This document shows positions 32,790-44,070 of a stretch of 64,000 nt of DNA, one piece after another. The stretch comes from Trichobilharzia regenti (lineage: Eukaryota > Platyhelminthes > Trematoda > Strigeidida > Schistosomatidae). The notes below the pieces were generated by a model, which was not told the DNA's origin, searched no databases, and was given only the letters and a program-made list of their open reading frames with translations. The stretch's first letter is position 1. Every line of letters begins with the position of its first letter. The stretch covers positions 11,949,517 to 12,013,516 of the forward strand of contig OX235263.1 in assembly GCA_944472135.2 (NCBI GenBank). The letters are read 5' to 3'. A program made the position numbers and the translations under genes.

Positions 32790-33870
32790 ATACAACCAAC
32801 TATCATCGCTGTTCCCAACCAACAGTGGGGTTAGAAAGGGTCGCCCAATCTCTCCGTTTCTCTTTAACTTTGCCATCGATGACATTCTGGAATCAGCTCT
32901 AAAGGATGTGCGTAAAGGTGGTGTAGATCTGCTACGTGGAGATAGACTTTTCGACCTCGAGTATGCAGACGATATCGTCTTACTGTGCGATAGCATGCAG
33001 GCTGCCCAAATCGCACTTAGTCAGTTGGCGATCAATGTCTGTAAGCATATTATGTACTTTGCGCCGTCTAAGTGCAAAGTACTGTTACAAGATTAGCAGG
33101 AGCCTGTACCTCCACTCACTCTTCCGGGTGAACCGCTTGAAGTTGTTGATAAGTTTGTGTACCTGGGTAGTTGTGTGAGTGCTGGCGGAGTGGTGACGGA
33201 TGAGATTTCCAACCGTATAATGAAGGCTAGGGTGGCATATATCAAATTGAGCCACCTATGGAGCCGTCGCGACGTTAGCCTGGCTTTCAAAAGTCGGGTA
33301 TACAATGCTTCGGTGCTGGCTGTCTTGCTCTACGCGTGTGAAACCTGGCCTCTCCGAGCTGAGGACGGGTGGCGACTCTGTGTATTCAATCATCGCTGTC
33401 TCCACAGGATTGCTTGCGTTCGATGGCATCGTCGCATGAGTAATTCTGAGGTTCGGTGGCGTGTGTTTGAGCACAATGGAGATCACCATTCATTGAGTGT
33501 CGTCTTCTGGAAACACCGGCTCCGGTAGCTTGGACATGTGCAGCGAATTTCATCCCAGAGGCTTCCGTACAGGTCTCTGTTCGCTAGCCAGCCCTGGGAC
33601 AGGATGGAAAAGGCGGAGGGGTGGTCAGTTCATGATGTGGAGTCGTGGGGTGAAAGATGTTTGTGCTAGATTAGTATCGGTTGGTGCGTCACGACTCCCT
33701 GGTTGGGGTCCTCGAGATGGCTCGAAACGTTATCGGATGTGGCCAAGAATCGTAATCAATGGTGAACGTGTTGCAATTTCCTTCTTTCTTCCCTTCCCGA
33801 TGACAGTTAACGAATACTGTTTGAACTTGTTAAGTATGACTTTTCCTTCCAGATGAAGTCCTGTGTCCGT
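32790..33870 (+). mobile_element. Non-LTR family D reverse transcriptase, 3' part
   Basis: GRPISPFLFNFAIDDILE (motif B side), DLEYADDIVLL (motif C, intact Asp pair), then CKVLLQD and a stop, VYLGSCVSAGG, LLYACETWPL, WHRRMSN and SRLPGWGPRD. Several frame changes (near 33093 and 33528) break it. The N-terminal RT and endonuclease are missing. Layout and motifs are those of RTE/CR1-type RT C-terminal halves. It ends near a TA microsatellite. Confidence 0.8.
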
Positions 33871-33876
33871 CCTCTG

Positions 33877-33878
<2 letters not shown>

Positions 33879-33921
<43 letters not shown>
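33879..33921. repeat. TA microsatellite
   Basis: About 21 TA units directly after the family D fragment. Confidence 0.9.
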
Positions 33922-33925
<4 letters not shown>

Positions 33926-35239
33926 TTACTTTTGATCTATGTTTTTTTATTATTATTGTGTGGCGCATCTTCCTTGGTGCTATATTGTACCAAGTTTTTT
34001 CTGCGTTTAAATAAATAAATAGTGACGAATCAGACTAAATGTTACCAGACAACTAATAATGATGATAATAACATGTAAATGCATGCTTCACCAACAGAAA
34101 TCAAGCCACACTTTCACAACCACATATTACTGTCATTTCCCTGAGATTGGAGACTATATAAGGAACACAATATATCAAATAGATCTCCCAATACCCTGAC
34201 AATTTCAAGAACTTTTGCGATTTTCTGTTAATGTTGGCGATATTTGATCCTGTCAAACACCGAGTATCACATAATGCATAGTTTTTTTAAAGTGTTCAGT
34301 AGTGTGATAAATAAAGTAATTGCTTTCTTGGAAACCAAGTACATATTAGAGGACGTCGTTGGCGCCCATTTTCAAAAGGGACAACAATCAGTCAGTTTGA
34401 ATGTTGTTGTATATTGTACTTACACTTAACCTGAACAAGTTTTCTGTGTACCAGGCCATGAGCTACACTGATTGTGTGTGTGTGTTTTTGTTTTAACTGG
34501 TGATATTACCCATTCGCCCAGGCTGAATAAGATAGTATAGGACTCGAACCCTGGCCCTACTAAACTGGAAACTAAATGCTTAGGCCAATGAGTAACATGT
34601 CGAACATTTCAAGCTTTATTTCTCAATTATTAACATCTGAAAACCACGATAAGCTTAAAAAACAAACAAACATATTAGCGGAAAATCCAGTGAACTGTAG
34701 TCATATGGTTCAAACTTTATAGCATTCAATTTTCAAAATATGAGTGACAGTCATCTTTTATAAATGTGACATTTTCATGTAGGTCGAATATGTGATCCTG
34801 TGCATTTATTCTGTTTTATTGACATGACAGAAACATTTGTTCATTGATAATTCAAGATAATTATTCAATTTAAAAAAAAATGTAAAATCAACTGTAACCA
34901 GAAGTAAATGAGTAGAAAACGTGTGTGTGTGTGTGCGAAATTCGTAGATTTCTGATTGGAATATTTGAAGTCAAATGCACTTGTTTAAACCGCTTTTCTA
35001 TGTTGGACTTAATAAACTGTGTGAATTCCTATTAATATATGTGTAAAACTTGGGAACTGTGGTAGTAAGTAATTCCATATTAGTTTGTTTATTAGATATA
35101 TCACAGTGAGTGAAACAGTATTATTATTTACTGGATGACGAAGTTTCGAACAAAACTTATTGCTGTTCATAATCATTTCATCAATTATAATTACACGACT
35201 TTGAAACTTGAGTTTTATAGTTTTCTTTGTTCTCACCTA
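33922..35239. other. No supported gene; one SINE remnant
   Basis: AT-rich. 34490-34610 (minus) has a tRNA-like B box (GGGTTCGAGTCC in reverse) and is probably a decayed tRNA-headed SINE. Short GT runs occur at 34476 and 34921. Confidence 0.5.
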
Positions 35240-35406
35240 TTTGTCGTCGTTGGGGTAGTAGAATTTTCCAGATATCCGTCTGGGACAGGTGATCAATCAT
35301 TCCTATTACATGTATTTGCAGTTGATTCGATAGACAAAGCTTCCACTGTTATCAATATCTGCCTATACCCTGCGACATTAGATTTTAAAACTGTCATCCT
35401 ATCCCA

Positions 35407-35628
35407 TCATACTGTATGGTTGTGTGTGATTGCATGTAATGCTATGGCTGAACTATTCTCTAGATTTCTTATCTTATTCGGGTCAACTAATCTAGATTCT
35501 GTGGCTAGGTTTTTATGTTCGGCTAGTCTGACTGCCCCTGTTCTACTAGTTTGACCTATGGATTTGACCTGACAATCACTGGAGGCAGGTGATATGTATC
35601 CACATGATGTGTGTTTTGTTTTTGACAA
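35407..35628 (-). pseudogene. Penelope-like GIY-YIG endonuclease fragment
   Basis: SDCQVKSIGQTSRTGAVRLAEHK shows the GIY-YIG core pattern (Ile-Gly-Gln-Thr, Arg, Glu-His). The domain nicks DNA for priming in Penelope-like elements. The first Tyr of the family motif is replaced (KSIGQT), and the piece is short. Confidence 0.65.
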
Positions 35629-35630
35629 TC

Positions 35631-35980
35631 TGTTATATTTTGCTATGTGTATATGGATCGATATTCCATTATAACTGACATTATGCTTTTATCAGTCTAC
35701 TAACTAAATAAACAATGTATGAACTTATTATCACATGATATTACAACCAATCATGGTAAGACGTTATCTTATTGGTTCATGTGTATTAGCCATTTTCATA
35801 TATACTCTTGCTTATTATTCTTGTACACACATTTCGTACGTTTCATACCATTTCACTCACACTTTTGCGTGACATTTATTTTCCTTGTCTGGAAAATACA
35901 AGTATCATCGTAAACCTGGTGGTCTTCTGATTTCCCTCTTTCCGCGTTAGGACTATTAACTACTCGACGAGTACATAACA
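35631..35980 (+). repeat. LTR-like segment (solo or recombined LTR)
   Basis: 350 bases bounded by TGTTAT and ATAACA. It is followed by TAATTGGCGACGGGG, which resembles a Gypsy primer-binding site (compare TTTTGGCGTCGC after the LTR at 41289). About 45 bases later AGTACATAACA recurs, possibly the end of a second LTR. No clear target duplication. Confidence 0.45.
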
Positions 35981-36199
35981 TAATTGGCGACGGGGAAAAC
36001 TCTAATAACTCACTCAGCAGCAGTACATAACAGCAGGGTATTAGATAAACTAAATTGTTTTGAAGTTCGGACCAGATTGCCAAACGAAACGTTGGAATTA
36101 ATCATTTCAATTTCTCTGAGATTTTACAAATATAACTTTATAAATTGTTTTGTTTTAAAGGCTCCATAGGATTGATCCTTTAACCGACAAAGCTTATTT

Positions 36200-36905
36200 C
36201 TAATTGAGTTTGTGTGTTTGAATGCCAGCCACTTTTATTTCTGCCTTGTTAGCAATTCTGCGTAAGGTTTTCGAAATTCCTTCCTTGTATGGAATTACTA
36301 CTGATGATTTATATTCCTTATTGTTGGTGTCGTCATCAATATTAATATTATTAATATTACCATTATAATTATCATTATTATTGTTATCATTATTATCCCT
36401 ATCGCTACTGTCATTTATTCTATTTTTACATTTCCTTAAATTTTTCCTAACCAATTTATACGAGTAATTATTAAGTTTCAAGGCTTCTTTTATGTGTATC
36501 ACTTCCTGTCTTAGATTTTCCTTGGTACTACTTAGCTTTTGCGCTCTGTCACCTAAACATTTCACCAATCCTATTTTTACTGACATAGGATGGGATGATC
36601 TGAAGTCCAAATATCTGTTCGAATATGTGGGTTTTCTGTAAACACTATTGTTTAACTTCCCATCTTCCTTCCTTTTTACGTTGCAATCTAACATTGAAAG
36701 TTCCTCTTCCTGACTTTCCAATTCGTAAGTGAATTGAATTGCCTCTACCTTCGAGTTGTTGTGTTCGAAAAATCTATCTATATCTTGTGTTTTGAGTACA
36801 GTGAATCTGTCATCTAAATACCTCCACCTTACTTTTGGGGTGGGGCTGAATGTTTCCATCGCTGTCTTTTCCCAGCTATCCATGAATATATCTGCTACAA
36901 CCGGG
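36200..36905 (-). pseudogene. Penelope-like RT, C-terminal part
   Basis: WRYLDDRFTVL is motif C with the Asp pair. EEELSMLDCNVKR and VYRKPTYSNRYLDFRSSHP are the conserved stretch after it, then the basic linker. An unusual Asn/Asp-rich run (DNNDNNNNDNYNGN region, about 36340-36420) lies inside the linker, encoded by ATT-type repeats. 5'-truncated. Confidence 0.8.
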
Positions 36906-37140
36906 GATTCCTATAAACGAGTCATCGGAAAGAGAAGAAGATATGACAGCAAAGAAAATTTCCTTCCCGATGAATCATTCTTAGTAGGCGTAAAATCGTA
37001 TTTATTTATTTATTCAACACAGAATTTATAATAATGTCCTAAAATGATTAACGCGATATTAGTAGTCATCTAGAAAGTAGAAAGTAAGAAACTGTAAGTC
37101 CTATTAAGTGTAAAAATTATAGGAATGACCTTATCAATCT

Positions 37141-37345
37141 GTGCGCCGGTGGCACAGTGGTTAAGACTCTCACCGACCATGCAAACGGTCTGGGGTTCGA
37201 TCCCCTGCCGACGCATACCTGATATCTATGATCGGCCTGCAAAATTTGGGCTACCGATATCACATGCTGAAAACTCCATACCTGTACCAAAAAATACGGT
37301 GTAGAATCAAGCTGTAATCAAAAATTTCAACAAATAAGATATAAA
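37141..37345 (+). mobile_element. tRNA-headed SINE, family E-tailed type
   Basis: A box TGGCACAGTGGTTAAG, B box GGTTCGATCCCC, then CCTGATATCTATGATCGG, GGCCTGCAAAATTTGGGCTA and tail GCTGAAAACTCCATACCTGT. Pol III would start from the tRNA-like boxes. The tail matches the family E 3' end (GCTGAAAATTCC...TGTACC). Confidence 0.75.
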
Positions 37346-37384
37346 ACTGACATATCTTTGTATTTCTTTACATTCTGAGAGGAG

Positions 37385-37640
37385 TGTGAGGCTGAAAGCT
37401 AGAGCTTTGAAGTTTCGGTATCAGTGATTTTATATTTACAGAGTAGGCGTGGCGACCAAGAGCTCCAAGCCCCCTCCTTCTTTACTGGCCTTATTGGCGA
37501 TGAAGCGACGTTTAGGAGTAAGTTGGTTGGGAGTCGAGTCCCGGATCGAATGAGGCGTGGTTGGTGAACGTGTCCTACTGCTGAACCATTGTCGTCCACA
37601 AAAACTGATATAAAGGTGGAAAAAAATGGTAAACCATTTA
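37385..37640 (-). mobile_element. tRNA-headed SINE, SR2-tailed type (decayed)
   Basis: Reverse complement of a SINE body: TTGAAGTTTCGGTA and GCTCCAAGCCCCCT stretches match the body at 52270-52400. A degenerate B box (GAGTCGAGTCCCGGATCG) is visible on the plus strand. Confidence 0.45.
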
Positions 37641-37819
37641 AATGGAATATAGAAGACAAAATAACAAGAAAAACCAAAACTTGAAAAGCATAATAGCTTG
37701 TAAAAGGCTAAGAATTCAGTCTGTTTTAAGCAAATGACTAGACGCTTGATACTAGGTACTAATTAGTGTCCAATAAGAGAGAGAGAGAGGAAGATCTTTC
37801 AGATTCTTAAAATCAGATA

Positions 37820-38420
37820 ATGATAGCCAAGGTAGAGAAAGCATCTATTTCCCGTGTAAAGTGGCATAATAAGGTGAGCAACATGGAGGTTAGGCGTAGA
37901 TTTCTGGGTAAACAGGGGAAATCAATCGACGAAGTCGTGAAGCTACAAAGACTGAGATGGTTAGGACATGTGTTACGTATGCCAAGCCATCGCCTCCCTC
38001 GACGAGCTATGTTAACGGATACAGGGTCAAGCTGGAAAAAAGCTAGCGGCGGTCAAACAAAAACTTGGCATCAGTCAATGAAATCCACAACAGTTGGTCT
38101 AAGCCACGTAGAAAGGTGTAGACTTCCAGGCTGGGGTCCTCGGGACGGTAAAAATCTATGGTTGGAAACAATTGGTGACATGGCTCAAAATCGTTCTCAG
38201 TGGCGCAGATGCATCCACTCCCTGTGACTTATGATCTTCAATGAAACTGTTTTGTATTTCTTTATTACTCCTTTGTCTCACACCTCTGCTCACTGTTTCT
38301 ATTATGCTTTTCTTGTACTTTGTTCTCTTGCTTCGCGGGCTACACGGAATGTGGCGACTTGAACTTCCGCACATTTGTGCAAAGTTCTATGTCGAAAACA
38401 GACAGACAGACAGAGAAAGC
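37820..38420 (+). pseudogene. Family D C-terminal fragment
   Basis: VKWHNKVSNMEVRRRFLG, LQRLRWLGHVLRMPSHRLP and CRLPGWGPRDG match the C-terminal end of family D at 33415-33730 and the minus-strand copy at 50790-51620. 135 codons are open; the RT proper is absent. Confidence 0.75.
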
Positions 38421-38929
38421 ATCTGAAGAACAAACTTCTTTAGATGAACTTGAACAAAGAAAGAACAACAGTGGCGGTTTGTGCAGAATAATATGGTACC
38501 ATCATTGTTTATTTCGTTGACTTCTCATCAGCTGCCGCCTACAACCTAAATAAATTAGGAGGTTTACGTACAGAAAAGTTTTAAAATACTTGCAAATTTT
38601 ACATGATGTCAGTTGACAGAAAGTTTCACATCTAGTGAACAGTGCTCAGAAAATTAAGCTTATATAGTTTGTACGCGGTCAGTTCAAATTTAAACAAAAT
38701 AAATGCATGCATACCATGGTAAACGAGTTACGTAATAAAGAAGAAATATGCGTTAGATAAAGAATGACTAATAAATTAGGTAACAATGTACTGAGTCCAA
38801 CTCAAATCATAGAAACTAGAGACACGCAAAATTACAGATTATAAAAGGGGGTGAGGTTAAAGACGAAGATTACGTAATCAGATGAGAGAATAAAGACATT
38901 CAGTTACCAAGGCAAGGAAATACTAATAA
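38421..38929. other. No supported gene
   Basis: AT-rich sequence, no motif recognised. Confidence 0.5.
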
Positions 38930-39600
38930 CTGCTTCTTTCTGAACACAAATCTGGTCCTAAGCGTTTGATAGAAATCGCTTCGACAAACTTGAGTAGAAT
39001 GGAACTCCTTTGTCTATTGATAATTTTGAAGGATTTCTCGATTTTTACCTAATGACCCGTGTCGAGGAGATGTCTAGTAATAGCGCTACTATAAGAGTTT
39101 GTTCCCTTGAGACGTAGGCTTTTCGGTACATGTTCAGAAAATCAGAGGTGTGCCCTTCTTTCTGTTCTCCCAATGTAACTGCCCCGCAGATACACGTAAA
39201 TTTGTATACACAGTTGGAGTTAACATGAGAAGGGTATCTATCGACTTTTGACTGCACCAAAGAGCATGTTGTTCGGTGGACGGAAACCAACTTAGCTGCA
39301 GGATAGGCTATGGCTAGTGACGTTCTCAGTCTTCTGTTGACCATTTCTGGAATGTTTTCACCTTTAAACTCTAGTTGAATGAAGCCAGGCTTTTTTTCAA
39401 CTGTGATTTGTTTGGTATCTGAGCCCTCACATCTTTCATATTTGTTAATGAATCTTTGAGGATAGCCGTTGGTTTTCAGCACCTTTTCGAGAATCGTAAA
39501 TTCTTCCTCTAGTTTCTCTGCAGAGCATGTTCTCCTTGCTCTACAGTACAGAGTCTTGACTAGTGCTCGTTTATAGTTATTTGGACAAAAACTACTAAAA
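38930..39600 (-). pseudogene. Penelope-like element fragment (linker and GIY-YIG remnant)
   Basis: 39045-39482 gives NGYPQRFINKY, a basic stretch with LRTSLAIAYPAAKLVSVHRTT and then NCVYKFTCICGA, the Cys-rich entry to the GIY-YIG domain also seen at 44791-45345 and 59956-60294. The nuclease core is frameshifted. The outer parts extend about 100 bases each side. Confidence 0.75.
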
Positions 39601-39689
39601 TGTAAGTATTGTCCATTCCCATTTATTATACACCGAATCTAAGTGGCTCCACAAAAGCTATCAAGCTGGTAATCACACACTGGTAATTA

Positions 39690-40815
39690 CACTGTTAATT
39701 TCAGCTTATGATATAAAAGACAGTTAAAAGAAGTCGTCGATTCTCATGACAATTGTAAGATTGATGACAGTGATAAAGGAATTAAATTAGATATCAAGTA
39801 TCTTGGACTTATTCTCTCTTCTGATCTCTCCTGGTCTTCCCATGTCTTAGCAAACTCCAGTAAAATATTCCACCTGACATTTTACATCAAGAAGTTAAGA
39901 CACTTGGGTATAATTCAACCCCTCTCCCTCTTACAGTTCATAAACTCTTGCATCCTACCTATTCTTCTTAATTGTTCACCCTTATTCTTTCCTAGTTTGC
40001 TTAAAAAGGACTATGTCACAATTTGTAGAATGCTGAAGACTGTCACTAGAGTGAGTGGTGTCTCAATGGATCACATAGTTGAGGTCATTGTCGATAGGCA
40101 CTTGACTTCGTGCAATAAATTTGCTAGAGGGATTTTGTCTGACTTGGAGCATCCACTTTACCCTCCCTCAGCTTTCACCTTGCATCTCCTCGGGTAGAAC
40201 AAGAAGTAACTTCAGAAAACTGTATGCTCTCACGTCTAAGTATAAGAAGTCTATGATACCATAGTTGGCACGTATTTTATGTGATAGTGAATATAGTGTC
40301 AGACAACAATTAACTAACCTTTTTTCATCTAGTAAATGAACTATTTCCTCCATCCATCCTTATATACCTTAAAGTTTTACTTTTATTATTTCTATTATAT
40401 TTATGGTCCTGTTGCTTCTTTGTTTGTTTTACTTTCATAATTATAAACACCAACTTATCTCCATGACGGCTGTAATCTTCGTTTTTCCCCTCACCATATC
40501 ATCATGTAAAGAGAACATTATATTCAATATTTTTAAACATGCTAGGATTTCTATACCGTATCGACAATGCTGTGTGAAACAAGCCCACTGCATTTTTCAC
40601 TTGTATTACTACTATTATTACATCAGCTTTTATTATTATGATTATTATTTCCATTTTATATGCTGCATGTTTCTGATATTACCCCTATTGTAAATGTGGA
40701 AAATTTTCTGTGTGATTTATTTTATTGATAATTTGAGGAAAACAGATGTAATATTGTGATTAATGCTGAAAATTCCATTCTGTATCACAAGTACTGTTAT
40801 TATTATTATACATAG
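39690..40815 (+). mobile_element. Non-LTR family E, 3' fragment
   Basis: KYLGLILSSDLSWSSHVLA, FINSCILPILLNCSPLFFPSLLKKDY, then VIVDRHLTSCNKFARGILSD: the RT C-terminal region shared with 46690-48275. It ends with ATGCTGAAAATTCCATTCTG and ATT units at about 40768-40812. Confidence 0.75.
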
Positions 40816-41094
40816 AGGAGGTGAAATCAGATGGTTTATACCCAAGAGTAAAATTGGGGTAGTTGTGAAGAGGCAGTGTACCTCTGCTATATCCAATGCT
40901 CTTTTCACTGCACTTTTAAATCGAATGTTAAATACCTTGTATTGTGTATTTCCTCCGGAATTTCATTGTCTCACCACATCAGGTTAGTCTCTAGAATGAT
41001 ATTTCGTTCGACGTTTTACGTACCAATGAGTCTCTGCTGTTACAGTTTGTTAATTATTGTGGCATTCTACCTGTTCCTCTTATCGCTCACTACC
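40816..41094 (+). mobile_element. Family E fragment left of the mini LTR element
   Basis: The last bases read CGILPVPLIAHY, which continues as LSLILPSATLEKLCH at 43275 and parallels SCILPIVFYRSPLIFPGPLKKDY of family E. The LTR element 41095-43274 split this copy. The first 200 bases are not recognised. Confidence 0.55.
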
Positions 41095-41289
41095 TGTGAT
41101 GATTGACAATTTCTATCTCTGTATTGTTTAAATACTTACTGTTGCCTGTTAATATATTTCTTATATGAATTGATATATAATTCCCCCAAATACAAATTCC
41201 TAAATTCATGCCTCTCTGTGTTGTTGGTTGATTTCCTATAATTCGGTCATTGCGAAATACAAATACTACTATTACAAATAATTATAACA
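41095..41289 (+). repeat. Mini element 5' LTR (195 bases)
   Basis: Begins TGTGATGATTG and ends ATAACA. TTTTGGCGTCGC follows, consistent with a primer-binding site. Confidence 0.75.
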
Positions 41290-41302
41290 TTTTGGCGTCG
41301 CT

Positions 41303-42290
41303 ATGGAATTAAATAATCTTGGAAAGTTTCCAATAAATGGTTCACCACGGAAAATCGCCGATTATCTTGAATGTTTCGACGCATGGTGCATGTTGAAGAA
41401 TGTTCGCGATGACAAAATTTCAGCTCACTTTATTACTGGTATTGGACAAGATGCGTAGAGCTTAGTGAAAACTCCGTCATTTTCAGATAAACCAATTTCT
41501 CTGCCATATGATAAACTCCGTGAACTTCTAACAAATCACTTCTACATAACAACTTTCGAAGCACAGGAGAGGGCTCAGTTCAACAAACTTGTTCGTGCTT
41601 CCAACCAGAAGATTAGAGACTTTATTCTTCAGCTTCAGATACAAGCTTAAAAGTGCAGCTTTGGAGATCAGCTACATACTCAACTACGTGGTCGTTTAAT
41701 TGCTGGAGTCAATATTCCTAAGTTAGAGAAAGAGTTGATTCAGATTCCTTCCTGCACCTTTCAAACTGCTAAGGATTTATTCAAGTGTTGGTTTGTAGGG
41801 ATTTGATGATTGGTTTCAGGATTTCATCATGAGCTGACATTAGTTAGAGAACCAGGATTCATGTATTACATATGATGTCAACAGTGAATACTCTGCTCCC
41901 ACTGCGTCAGTGCCTGATGTCATGCTGTCCAAAGTCGATAATACAAGTGTTCATAGAAAGAAATCCAAACTATCGTCCACATGAAATGGAATGCAGAGAG
42001 AAAGCAAAAACATCAAACCGTGTTTTTCCTGTGAAAGATTTATCTACGAAGCAGTTACCGTTTTCGGGGTTCTAAGTGTCATAAATGTGGTAAAGTTGGA
42101 CACATCAAGTCTGTTTGCAGAAGTTCGAATACTTATGTTACTCAGAATTCTTATGTTTCTCTCAAACTGTCTGGTAAAATGAAGCCAATGTCTCTTTCAA
42201 CTATCCAAAATACTCAATCTCATCCAACAAAAACCTTCACTACAAGTTCAGCAATTCAAGCGTCAACTTTATCACGTGTTTTCAAAAATG
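41303..42290 (+). pseudogene. Gypsy-type gag with zinc knuckles, broken
   Basis: From ATG 41303: LGKFPINGSPRKIADYLECF, a stop at 41456, DKLRELLTNHFYITTFEAQ, a stop at 41648, then LRGRLIAGVN. A SINE fragment (about 41785-41875) interrupts it. It resumes with KPCFSCGRF-type and CHKCGKVGHIKSVC knuckles in shifted frames (about 42010-42125). The CCHC knuckles bind element RNA during packaging. Stops and shifts make it non-functional. Confidence 0.7.
41785..41875 (+). repeat. Sm-alpha-type SINE 3' fragment
   Basis: TTCAAGTGTTGGTTTGTAGG and GGATTTCATCATGAGCTGACAT match the minus-strand SINEs at 56740-56820 and 61030-61110. No tRNA head or ribozyme here. Confidence 0.6.
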
Positions 42291-42291
42291 A

Positions 42292-42720
42292 GATGGCGAG
42301 TTGCGATGCGATCTGTCTAAGACACGAAAAAATTTGTTAGAGGTTGAAGAGAGCTTGAAAAGTAGCAATGAATTGGTTGGTTGTTTACAGGCGACGAATA
42401 AAAATTTGACAGTTAAACTTTCAGCTGCTGAGAATTCCTGTTTAATGAAGGAGAAAGAAATCTGCAGACTGCTAACTCAAATCGTTAAGCTGGAATCGGA
42501 GAATAAGCGAAGTAGTGAAAGGATACGTGAATTTTAATGTTTTGTTGAGTCAGCAACAGGTGTGCAAAAGGATTTAGACCATCAGTGTGGAGTGTGTCGG
42601 AAACAAGTGAGTGAAATGGAAGCTGGCTGGTTGTCCACTCGTCAACAGCTGACTGAGACGAGAGAGAAACTGATTAAAACGGAGGAATTGCTGCATATGC
42701 ATAGATTGTGTCTGTTGAAT
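42292..42720 (+). pseudogene. Coiled-coil coding segment of unknown origin inside the mini element
   Basis: Open in one frame except for a TAA at 42535-42537. It reads LRCDLSKTRKNLLEVEESLK, then heptads to RSSERIREF, and after the stop VQKDLDHQCGVCRKQVSEME to EKLIKTEELLHMH. The composition is that of a cellular coiled-coil protein, not of gag, protease or RT. It joins gag on the left out of frame and the pol tail on the right in frame. Possible captured host sequence, or an element-specific domain. Confidence 0.55.
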
Positions 42721-43050
42721 GCAGAGCACACAAGTACCCATGAAAGTCCTGCTAAACTATTTACATCTCGAATTCTCAGAAAATATCTTATGTCCACGAC
42801 TTCTGATGTACATTATTACAGAGGGAATGACTACAGACCTTCTATTGTAATCATACTACAAAAAATGGGAAATCGAATGGTGAAGATACTAGACATCGAA
42901 GATTACTCAGTTCATAACAGACACCTGGATCAAGTGAAAATAAATGAAATAATTCAGAAATAAGTCCAGATGATACTGATGAAAATAATATCACAGAATC
43001 AGTTAGAAGATCGCAGAGAATGACAAGCAAACCAAAACATCATTATAAAT
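42721..43050 (+). pseudogene. Gypsy pol C-terminal tail
   Basis: VHYYRGNDYRPSIVIILQKMGNRMVKILD, then HNRHLDQVKIN, resembles the small DNA-binding domain at the end of Gypsy integrase (GPV...V..R.W.RH.DQL). RRSQRMTSKPKHHY continues in a second frame to 43050. No integrase core (DDE) or RT precedes it. Confidence 0.5.
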
Positions 43051-43079
43051 ACGCAAGGAGACATTCGACGTGTGGCGGA

Positions 43080-43274
43080 TATGGTGATCGACAATTTCTA
43101 TCTCTGTATTGTTTAAATACTTACTGTTGCCTGTTAATATATTTCTTATATGAATTGATATATAATTCCCCCAAATACAAATTCCTAAATTCATGCCTCT
43201 CTGTGTTGTTGGTTGATTTCCTATAATTCGGTCATTGCGAAATACAAATACTACTATTACAAATAATTACAGCA
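43080..43274 (+). repeat. Mini element 3' LTR
   Basis: Matches 41095-41289 with only a few differences, clustered at both ends. Confidence 0.75.
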
Positions 43275-43830
43275 CTATCACTTATTCTTCCCTCGGCTAC
43301 TTTAGAAAAACTCTGTCACACTATGGCAAAAGGCCTTAAGGGCTATCAGTGGGGAGAGTGAGTGGAGTATCGCTAAACCAGCTTGCCAGTTCTGTTATAG
43401 ATAAGTACGTAGACTGAGACAAGGAATTGGCGAACATTACCTTGTTGGACTGCACTCTGAGCATCCTCTATATTCACAACTCTCTCCATTGTATCTAATC
43501 AGGTGGGGGAATTGGAAGCAACTATGGAAGACTATGTGCTCGGACGACCAAGTATCAATACTCTGCAATACACCGTCTGGCAGACACACATTTTATGTGA
43601 TGGGGATTTTGTATAGAAAGGCATGCCACTAGTAACTTACGATGAAAAACTGAGTACACCACCCCTTTAATTCTTTCTTTCATTACTATATTCATATTCT
43701 TAATTTACATTGTTGTCAGTATTAGTGCCTTGTTTTAACTATTACTCCTATAGTGAGAAAATTTAATACAATGCTGTACTACATGCTGAAAATACTGTTT
43801 GAAATAAAGCTAATATTACTATTATAGATA
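43275..43830 (+). mobile_element. Family E fragment right of the mini LTR element
   Basis: LSLILPSATLEKLCHTM, then a decayed SGVSLNQLASSVIDKYVD counterpart of the CGLPLGELANTIVDRHIN region. It ends with ATGCTGAAAATACTGT, AATAAAG and ATT units at 43767-43825. Confidence 0.65.
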
Positions 43831-44070
43831 AAGCAATAAGAAGACGTAATTTGTCTGAATCGTGTAATGTATTTGCTCAACACATTTCTAACAATCTGAT
43901 CACACACGGACTTGTCATAGGAATATATATGAAATTAATAAAGAGGTAAGAGGTGAGAAATTAGACTTAGGTCAAGTTAAATGGACATATTCAAGGTCGA
44001 AATAACAATGAAGACCACTAAACCAAATAGCAGAGGTAATAGTACATCTGCTATGGTATCAAAACAAAAC

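Larger units (their letters stand above)
35240..36905 (-). mobile_element. Penelope-like element, RT C-terminus and GIY-YIG domain, interrupted
   Basis: Reads leftwards: RT from SPVVADIFMD through WRYLDDRF (36200-36905), then a linker, then a GIY-YIG endonuclease piece (35407-35628). A 350-base LTR-like segment (35631-35980) lies between linker and nuclease. The 5' part, with RT fingers and motif A, is missing. Confidence 0.75.
41095..43274 (+). mobile_element. 2.2-kb mini LTR retrotransposon (Gypsy-type gag) with coiled-coil insert
   Basis: LTRs 41095-41289 and about 43080-43274 are almost identical. The flanks CTACC and CTATC are a 5-base target duplication with one change. Inside: gag, zinc knuckles, a coiled-coil frame, then a pol C-terminal tail. 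RT, RNase H and the integrase core are missing, so it is non-autonomous. It sits inside a family E element. Confidence 0.75.

Noticed and set aside
37141..37215. Functional tRNA gene
   Set aside because: Good A and B boxes but a non-canonical cloverleaf, repeated with the same non-tRNA tail at other sites: a SINE head.
42301..42963. Stand-alone host coiled-coil gene
   Set aside because: It lies between paired LTRs with a target duplication and has an in-frame stop, so it is treated as element cargo.
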